Origin: Alkalilimnicola sp. S0819
Lineage (GTDB): Bacteria; Pseudomonadota; Gammaproteobacteria; Nitrococcales; WHIW01
Assembly (NCBI RefSeq): GCF_009295635.1
Contig: NZ_WHIW01000009.1
Location: 62,001 to 126,000, forward strand
Direction of reading: 5' to 3'
DNA: 64,000 nucleotides
Under the pieces are notes generated by a model. That model made no database searches. It worked only from the letters and a program-made list of their open reading frames with translations, and had not been told where the DNA came from. This document shows, one piece after another, positions 58,561 to 64,000 of this stretch. Made by a program: the position numbers and the translations under genes. Within the stretch, counting starts at the first letter, position 1, and each line of letters begins with the position of its first letter.

Positions 58561-59448
58561 GTGGCGCCGGCGTGCCATAACCCCCGCGGGGCGCGCCGCG
58601 CCCCGAGACCGGCACCGGGCCCCTGCTCGATGGCCATGTGGGCGCTGCTCGCGGGGCTGCTCGGCGGCTGCGCGGTCGCGCCCCCAAGCCCGAACATGCC
58701 GGCCGCGGGCACGCCCATCACGCTGCACAACGTGCCGCTGCACCCCCAGCGCAGCGACCACTGTGGCCCCGCGGCCCTGGCCATGATGCTGGGCTGGAGT
58801 GGGCTGAGCCTCAGCCCCGATGATCTCGCCGCTGATCTGTTCATCCCGCAACGGGCAGGCACCCTGCAGACGGAGCTGATAGCGCAGACGCGGGCGCGGG
58901 CCCGTCTTCCCTGGCGCCTGAGCGGCGGCTTCGAAACCTTGCTGGGCGAGCTGCGCGCGGGCCGCCCGGTGCTGGTGATGCAGAACCTGGCGCTTCCCTG
59001 GTGGCCGCGCTGGCATTATGCGGTGGTCGTGGGCTACCGGCCGGCGCGGGCCACCGTGATCCTGCATGGGGGTGGCGAACACCCCCAGGCCATGCCCCTG
59101 CGCCGATTCCTGCGCAGCTGGGAGCGCGCCGAACACTGGGCCATGCTCACGCTACCCCCGGGCCAGGTGCCCACCGGGGCCGAGGCGCTGGCCTACCTGC
59201 GCGCGGCCTATGCGCTGGAAACCACCCAGGGCGCCGCGAACGCCCTGCCCTACTACCACACAGCGCGGCGACACTGGCCCTACAGCGCCGAGGCCCACCT
59301 GAGCCTGGCCAACGCCTGGCACCAGGCGGGCGACAGCAAGCGCGCGATCGCAGTTTTGCAAGACGCTTTGGCCGGTGGCCTGCGCGATGCGCGCATCGAG
59401 CACAATCTGCGCTGGCTGCGACAGCATGACGGCGCCGGCCAAGGTTAA
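58561..59448 (+). CDS. PA2778-family C39-like cysteine peptidase with TPR
   Basis: The 295 aa protein has a lipoprotein-type signal (LLAGLLGGCAVAP) and a C39-like domain. The Cys is in RSDHCGPAALAMML and the His in WWPRWHYAVVVGYR. TPR-like repeats follow (NALPYYHTARRHWPYSAEAH, LSLANAWHQAGDSKRAI). It is likely an outer-membrane lipoprotein or periplasmic peptidase. The start is uncertain: GTG at 58561 gives a basic n-region, while ATG at 58630 gives a very short one. I prefer GTG. It is translated with the PA2779-type partner; substrates are unknown. Confidence 0.85.
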   Translation: MAPACHNPRGARRAPRPAPGPCSMAMWALLAGLLGGCAVAPPSPNMPAAGTPITLHNVPLHPQRSDHCGPAALAMMLGWSGLSLSPDDLAADLFIPQRAGTLQTELIAQTRARARLPWRLSGGFETLLGELRAGRPVLVMQNLALPWWPRWHYAVVVGYRPARATVILHGGGEHPQAMPLRRFLRSWERAEHWAMLTLPPGQVPTGAEALAYLRAAYALETTQGAANALPYYHTARRHWPYSAEAHLSLANAWHQAGDSKRAIAVLQDALAGGLRDARIEHNLRWLRQHDGAGQG

Positions 59449-59666
59449 GGCGAGGAAGATCAATTCGTGGCCAGGACCGCTCTCCCACAGGCGCGGTGTC
59501 ACATTTTAGTGGGGGCCGGCGGCTGGGCGCGAATAAAGCCCGCGCCAACACTTGATTTAGCCGTCACCCCGCCACAATCCATTGCCTCGCGGGCAGCGCG
59601 CCCCGCTCCCGATCGCCGGTGATAATTCACATCTTTCATGAATCGCAATCACGGAGGATTCACGGA

Positions 59667-60134
59667 ATGCACGAGGAACGCCTCAAGCAGATGAACGCCC
59701 AACTGGACCGGATATCCGCACCCATGCACCGCATGACCGCCCTGATGATCAACAGTGCGGAGCGCATGACCGACTTCCAGCTCAAAGCCGCACAAAAATA
59801 CAGCCATCTGGCCTTTGTCCAGTGGCGCGACGCGCTGGAGGTGCGCGACCCGCAGAGCCTGCAAGGCTATCTGGAGAAGCAGAACCGCTATGCCAACGAG
59901 TACAGCCGCTGCCTGTCCGAGGACGCCGAGGCCCTGGCCGACATCGGCCAGGACTTCAGCAGCCAGGTCCAACGCGTCATGCAACAAAACATGGACAGCA
60001 TGACCGAGGCGGCTCGGCGCGCCAATATCCAGATGAACGAGCAGATGGAGAAGGCCGAGAAGACCGCCGAGAAGACCGCGGAAAAGGCCGCCGACAAGTC
60101 CGAAGGCAGCAGCGGCCGCCGCCGCTCCGCCTGA
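59667..60134 (+). CDS. Phasin-family protein
   Basis: This 155 aa helical protein has the phasin pattern: amphipathic helices such as MTALMINSAERMTDFQLKAA, QKYSHLAFVQWRDALEVRDP, then DAEALADIGQDFSSQVQRV and MQQNMDSMTEAARRANI. A lysine/alanine-rich tail with KTAEK repeats ends in a basic RRRS. Phasins coat polyhydroxyalkanoate granules; this points to PHA storage, which fits the PHB-depolymerase-like gene at 24835. PHA synthase genes are not in the window. GGAGG lies upstream of the ATG, with a slightly long spacing. Confidence 0.85.
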   Translation: MHEERLKQMNAQLDRISAPMHRMTALMINSAERMTDFQLKAAQKYSHLAFVQWRDALEVRDPQSLQGYLEKQNRYANEYSRCLSEDAEALADIGQDFSSQVQRVMQQNMDSMTEAARRANIQMNEQMEKAEKTAEKTAEKAADKSEGSSGRRRSA

Positions 60135-60141
60135 TCAAGCC

Positions 60142-60169
60142 CCGGGGCGCCGCCCTGGCGGCGCCCCGG
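60142..60169. terminator. 13-bp hairpin between convergent genes
   Basis: A perfect inverted repeat at 60142-60154 and 60157-60169 (CCGGGGCGCCGCC with GGCGGCGCCCCGG) separates the convergent phasin (60134) and aminotransferase (60181) genes. It could end transcripts from both sides. No U-tract follows. Confidence 0.6.
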
Positions 60170-60180
60170 ATCACCTCGGC

Positions 60181-61392
60181 TCAGTAAAACCCGCCCCCCA
60201 GTTTCTGCTTCGCAAGCCACGGGATCATCCGCTCGAAGGCCAGCTCGATCTGCTCCATGGATGTGGAGTAACTGATTCGCAGGGAATTGGGCGTGGTATC
60301 GCCGAAGGCATCCCCCGGCACCACGCAAACCCCCGTTTCCTCCAGCATGCGTATCGCCAGATGGCTGCCATCGGTGTTGGGCGGCAGGGAGGGGAAGATA
60401 TAGAAACCGCCCTGGGGCCAGTAGCCGGTCAGGTGCGGGGTCTCCGCCACCAGCTGTACCACCCGGTCACGGCGCCGCCGGTACTCGGCGACCATCTCGT
60501 CGATACAGCGCCGATCACCGCGCAGCGCCGCCAGGCCCGCCCACTGGGCCGGCGTGTTCGCGACGGTGGTGGTAAACATGTGGTAGCGGCGCAGTTTCTT
60601 GATGTGCCCCTGGCTCGCAATGATCCAGCCTATGCGCAGCCCCGGCATGCTGAAGGTCTTGGAGAAACTGCTCACCACCATCACGTGGTCCAGATCCGTG
60701 GTGCAACCGAGCACGCTCGGGTATTCCATATCGTCCAGCACGATATGGTCGTAGACCTCGTCGCTGTAGACGTGCACGCCGCGGTAGGCGGCCTCCTGGA
60801 CGACGGCCTCCACCGTTTCCCGCGGATAGACCGCGCCGGTGGGGTTGCTCGGCGAATTGAGCACGATGCCGAAGGTGCGCATGCCGATGTTGTCGATCAC
60901 CTCCTGGGGGTCGATCTGGTGACCCTGTTCGGCGCGGGTGGGGATGAGCTTTACCTCACCGCCGTTCATGCGGATCAAGGGCGCGTACAGGCTGAAGGCC
61001 GGGTCGGTGACCAGGAACTGGCGCCCGGGGGCCGCGGTGGCCGTGAGCGCCAGATACATCGCCTCGGTGGCACCGGTGGTGATGAGGATATTGTCCTCGG
61101 TGAGCTCCCGGCCGCAGCGCCCGCTGTAGTACTCGGCCAGCGCCGTGAGCAGGTCCGGCAGGCCGGCATCCATGGTATAGCCGGTCTGGCCGTTGCGCAG
61201 GGCGTCGATATGGGCCTCGACGATGTGCCCCGGCGTGGGAAAATCCGGCTGGCCGATGGACAAATGGATCACATCGTCCAGCTTCGCCGCCAGGTTCACC
61301 ATGCGGCGGATACCCGGTACGGGTATTGCTTGCAGCGACGGGCTCCACATGGGTTCATCGGTGTCGTACAGATCCACATCCCGCTCCAGCAT
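60181..61392 (-). CDS. Class I/II pyridoxal-phosphate aminotransferase
   Basis: The 403 aa enzyme has the fold-type I aminotransferase order: HLSIGQPDFPTPGHIVEA, ITTGATEAMYLALTATA, NSPSNPTGAVYPRET, HVYSDEVYDHIV and SSFSKTFSMPGLRIGW with the PLP Lys. The substrate Arg is in NSLRISYS. It resembles aspartate/alanine-type aminotransferases of the AspB-like group; the amino donor is not readable. It is divergent from a 2-hydroxyacid dehydrogenase-amidase pair, 290 bp apart, so the three may serve one route (inference). No gene is visible in 61393-61682. Confidence 0.9.
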   Translation of the reverse strand: MLERDVDLYDTDEPMWSPSLQAIPVPGIRRMVNLAAKLDDVIHLSIGQPDFPTPGHIVEAHIDALRNGQTGYTMDAGLPDLLTALAEYYSGRCGRELTEDNILITTGATEAMYLALTATAAPGRQFLVTDPAFSLYAPLIRMNGGEVKLIPTRAEQGHQIDPQEVIDNIGMRTFGIVLNSPSNPTGAVYPRETVEAVVQEAAYRGVHVYSDEVYDHIVLDDMEYPSVLGCTTDLDHVMVVSSFSKTFSMPGLRIGWIIASQGHIKKLRRYHMFTTTVANTPAQWAGLAALRGDRRCIDEMVAEYRRRRDRVVQLVAETPHLTGYWPQGGFYIFPSLPPNTDGSHLAIRMLEETGVCVVPGDAFGDTTPNSLRISYSTSMEQIELAFERMIPWLAKQKLGGGFY

Positions 61393-61682
61393 GGCCTGTC
61401 TCCTCCGACCGGCGGGGCCTGGCGTGCGGCCCCGCAATATGAGCACTGCCTTCACCTGCAGCGTAGGCGCGCCCCCACCCCGCCGCAAGGGCGGCACCGA
61501 TCACTCCCCCTGGGGCTTCGGCCGCACCTTGACCGCCCCGCGAGGGCAGGTCTAACGTCAAGGGAGTGCAAAGCCCTGGCCATTCGCCATGGCCGAGGCC
61601 TTGCCGAGGATTGCCCGGCGGCCGCAAAGGCCCGAGGGAATGGCACAGTGTTTCCCTGGAAAACATGCACGAGGAGAACGTC

Positions 61683-62669
61683 ATGCAGGATTCGATGCCC
61701 CACATCACCGTCCTGCACGCACCGGACGAGGGGCCGCCGCCGGGGCTGGATCAGCTTCGGGGCGAGGCACACATCACGCTGGCGGACAACGAAGAGGCGC
61801 TGGCGGCAGCCGTGCCCGAAACCGAGATCCTGCTGGTCACCGATTTCCGCACCCCGCTGTTGCGCAAGGCCTGGAGCGAAGCCCGGCGGCTGCGCTGGAT
61901 GCATGCCACCAGCGCCGGCGTGGACGCCCTGCTCTTCCCCGAAAACCGCGACAGCGACATTCCCATCACCAATGCCCGGGGCGTCTTCGACCACGCCATC
62001 GCCGAGACGGTGCTGGGCATGATGCTGATGTTCGCCAAGGATTTTCTCGGCTCGCTGGCGCTCAAGCGCGAAGCTCGCTGGCAGCACCGGGATACCGAAC
62101 GGCTCAGCGGCAAGCGGCTGCTGGTGGTGGGCGCCGGCTCCATCGGCCGTGAAATCGCTCGCCTGGCCGGCTTGATGGACATGCGGGTGGAAGGCATCGC
62201 CCGCCGCGCCCGGCCCGCCGATGCCGACTTCGCCGCGATCCACCCCCAGGGCGAATTGCACGAACATCTGGCACACGCCGATTATGTGGTGGTGGCCGCC
62301 CCGCTCACGCCGGAAACCGAGGGCCTGTTCGATGAGCGGGCCTTCGCCGCCATGCGCCCCCACGCCCGTTTCATCAACATCGGCCGCGGCGCCATCGTGC
62401 GCACCGAGGCGCTGGTGGCCGCCTTGCGGGAAGAGCGGCTGGCGGGCGCGGGGCTGGACGTGTTCGAGCAGGAACCCCTGCCCCCGGAGCATCCCTTGTG
62501 GGCCATGCCCCAGGTCTTCATGTCGGCTCATATGGCCGGCGATTTCCTGGGCTGGCGCGAGGCGCTGATCGAGCAGTTCGTGGAGAACTTCAGGCGCTGG
62601 CAGGCCGGCGAGCCGCTGCGCAATGTGGTCGACAAGACCCGGGGTTACGTCACGGGAGAGCACGGATGA
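61683..62669 (+). CDS. D-2-hydroxyacid dehydrogenase
   Basis: The 328 aa NAD(P)-dependent enzyme reduces 2-oxo acids to D-2-hydroxy acids or the reverse. The Rossmann motif is LLVVGAGSIGREIARLA. Catalytic residues follow the family: Arg in INIGRGAIV, Glu in VFEQEPLPPEH, and His in SAHMAGDFLGW. The insertion ATSAGVDALLFPENRD is like GhrA/GyaR relatives. GAGGAG gives a clear start at 61683. The TGA overlaps the amidase ATG by four bases, so the two are made together. Confidence 0.92.
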   Translation: MQDSMPHITVLHAPDEGPPPGLDQLRGEAHITLADNEEALAAAVPETEILLVTDFRTPLLRKAWSEARRLRWMHATSAGVDALLFPENRDSDIPITNARGVFDHAIAETVLGMMLMFAKDFLGSLALKREARWQHRDTERLSGKRLLVVGAGSIGREIARLAGLMDMRVEGIARRARPADADFAAIHPQGELHEHLAHADYVVVAAPLTPETEGLFDERAFAAMRPHARFINIGRGAIVRTEALVAALREERLAGAGLDVFEQEPLPPEHPLWAMPQVFMSAHMAGDFLGWREALIEQFVENFRRWQAGEPLRNVVDKTRGYVTGEHG

Positions 62670-64000
62670 CCCAGCAGCAAACCCGGATCGCCGATCTCAG
62701 CGCCCTGGAACTGCTGCGCCTGTTTCGCGGCGGCGAACTCTCGCCGGTGGAAGCCGCCCGGGCCTGCCTGGCGCGTATCGAGCGCCACAACCCGGCGGTC
62801 AACGCCTACTGCCTGATCGACCCGGACACCACACTCGCCGCCGCCCGCGACGCCGAGCAGCGCTACCGGCGCGGCGAGCCCCTGGGGCTGGTGGACGGCG
62901 TGCCCACGGCCATCAAGGATGTCTTCTACACCCGAGGCTGGCGCAACCTCAAAGGCTCTCGCACCGTGGACTCGGAGCAGCCCTGGGACACCGACGCCCC
63001 GGCCGTCGCCGCCCTGCGCCGCCACGGCTTCGTGCCCCTGGGCAAGACCACCACGCCGGAATTCGGCTGGAAGGGCGTCACCGACAGCCCCCTGTGCGGC
63101 CCCACCAACAACCCCTGGGATCCGAGCAAGACGGCGGGCGGCTCCAGCGGCGGCAGCGGTGCCGCGGTGATGCTCGGCATGGGGCCGCTGAGCCTGGGCA
63201 CCGATGCCGGCGGCTCCATCCGCATCCCCGCCGGGTTTTGCGGCTGCGTGGGTCACAAGCCCACCCACGGCCGGGTACCCATGTGGCCGCCCAGCCCCTT
63301 CGCGCCGCTGGCCCACCCCGGCCCCATGACCCGCACGGTGGAGGACGCGGCCCTGCTGATGAACGTAATCAGCGAGCCGGATCCGCGGGACAGCACCCTG
63401 CCCGATAATCGCACCGATTTTCTCGCCGTGCTCGGCGAGGGTGTGCGCGGCCTGCGCATCGCCTACAGCCCCGACTTCGGCTACGTGCGGGTGGATCGAG
63501 AGATTCATGACAGCGTCGCCGCCGCCGCGGCACTGTTCCAGGAACTGGGTGCGGTGGTGGAGCACGTGGATCCGGGCTTTACCGACCCGCTGGAATCCTT
63601 CGGACGGCTGTTCTACGGTGGCGCGGCCAATGCCCTGCGGGACCTGGACGAGGCGAAACGGGCGCTGATGGACCCGGGCCTGATCAGCGTGGCCAAGGAA
63701 GCGTCGCGCCTTTCCATGCTCGATTATCTGGCGGCCATGAACGAGCGGGCCGCGCTGATCGAGCGCATGAGCCTGTTCCACACCGAGTACGATCTGCTGC
63801 TCAGCCCCAGCCTGCCCATCCCCGCCTTCGACGCCAATCGCGAAGTACCGGCGGGCTGGCCCCATGAGCGTTGGCCCACCTGGACCCCCTTCACCTACCC
63901 CTTCAACATGACCGGCCAGCCGGCCTGCTCGGTGCCCTGCGGCTTCACCCGCGACGGCTTGCCCATCGGCCTGCAACTGGTGGGCGCGCGCCACCGGGAC
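62666..64000 (+). CDS. Amidase-signature enzyme (3' end cut by window edge)
   Basis: The visible 445 residues belong to the amidase signature family. The Ser-cisSer-Lys triad is seen: Lys in VPTAIKDVFYTRG, and Ser-Ser in SKTAGGSSGGSGAAV followed by LGTDAGGSIRIPAGFCG. The LVDGVPTAIKD and GHKPTHGRVP motifs are standard. It hydrolyses an amide or carbamoyl bond; substrate is not readable. It is coupled to the hydroxyacid dehydrogenase and runs past base 64000, likely by a short C-terminal piece. Confidence 0.93.
   Translation, partial: MTQQQTRIADLSALELLRLFRGGELSPVEAARACLARIERHNPAVNAYCLIDPDTTLAAARDAEQRYRRGEPLGLVDGVPTAIKDVFYTRGWRNLKGSRTVDSEQPWDTDAPAVAALRRHGFVPLGKTTTPEFGWKGVTDSPLCGPTNNPWDPSKTAGGSSGGSGAAVMLGMGPLSLGTDAGGSIRIPAGFCGCVGHKPTHGRVPMWPPSPFAPLAHPGPMTRTVEDAALLMNVISEPDPRDSTLPDNRTDFLAVLGEGVRGLRIAYSPDFGYVRVDREIHDSVAAAAALFQELGAVVEHVDPGFTDPLESFGRLFYGGAANALRDLDEAKRALMDPGLISVAKEASRLSMLDYLAAMNERAALIERMSLFHTEYDLLLSPSLPIPAFDANREVPAGWPHERWPTWTPFTYPFNMTGQPACSVPCGFTRDGLPIGLQLVGARHRD

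Overview
The window is 64 kb of dense, GC-rich (roughly 65%) chromosomal DNA. It carries more than 60 genes on both strands and no plasmid, phage or rRNA/tRNA genes that I can see. The gene content points to a gammaproteobacterium: ubiG/mupP/yciK synteny as in Pseudomonas, ttcA, rhlB, tamA-tamB, recQ, uup, acpH and an ExeA/GspB pair. TRAP transport, polyhydroxyalkanoate-type genes and repeat-rich intergenic DNA suggest a salt- or alkali-adapted lineage such as Ectothiorhodospiraceae or a relative. The exact genus is not resolved by the sequence alone.

Layout. 1-6586: a GST fragment; methylthioadenosine salvage (mtnA divergent from an MTA/SAH deaminase); then a tightly coupled run ubiG - mupP - squalene/phytoene synthase-like - yciK. 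6611-8531: a CPXCG protein and ttcA coupled to an alpha/beta-hydrolase-like protein. 8606-13422: a catabolic island with a three-part TRAP transporter and tautomerase on the minus strand, facing a cupin and an IclR regulator on the plus strand. 13578-15392: typA. 15611-21121: a copper-handling island (DUF411 protein, small His/Cys/Met-bearing proteins, an APC permease, a small membrane protein, a CopA-type ATPase). 21236-26535: chemoreceptor, DUF45 metallopeptidase, srkA, and a secreted PHB-depolymerase-like esterase. 26912-33429: RRM protein, uup, an M23 peptidase with two bactofilins, small membrane proteins, rhlB. 33454-38056: degenerate GGDEF proteins, a PqiA-like protein, a DUF2383 protein, thioesterases, acpH, a PilZ-like protein. 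38093-46402: MFS transporter/LysR/EamA, RNase AM, exeA-gspB, recQ. 46403-47738: a scar region with a relic type I restriction locus, a frameshifted antitoxin and a pair of structured repeats. 47739-54962: tamB-tamA and a GNAT-nitrilase fusion. 54963-55466: a second pair of the same repeats. 55467-64000: a membrane GGDEF-like protein, metY, a CoA-binding protein, a PA2779/PA2778-type pair, a phasin, an aminotransferase, and a 2-hydroxyacid dehydrogenase coupled to an amidase that runs off the end.

The most unusual signal is a family of about 130-200 bp intergenic elements at 47316-47640 and 54988-55419. Each has a conserved core and up to three helices. The helix sequences differ between copies, but base pairing is kept within each copy. 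In the three complete units the outer arms are perfect 27-29 bp inverted repeats unique to that unit. Both loci lie between convergent genes, and each unit points the same way as the gene it follows. This looks like covariation of a structured RNA or of a palindromic mobile element. The second notable signal is a deletion scar in which the start of hsdM is joined to part of hsdR. Other points of interest are three GGDEF-family proteins that all lack the catalytic motif, a synthase-like protein with degraded Asp-rich motifs in the mupP operon, a 91-nt out-of-frame overlap between an M23 peptidase and a bactofilin, and a TRAP/tautomerase/cupin island of unknown substrate.
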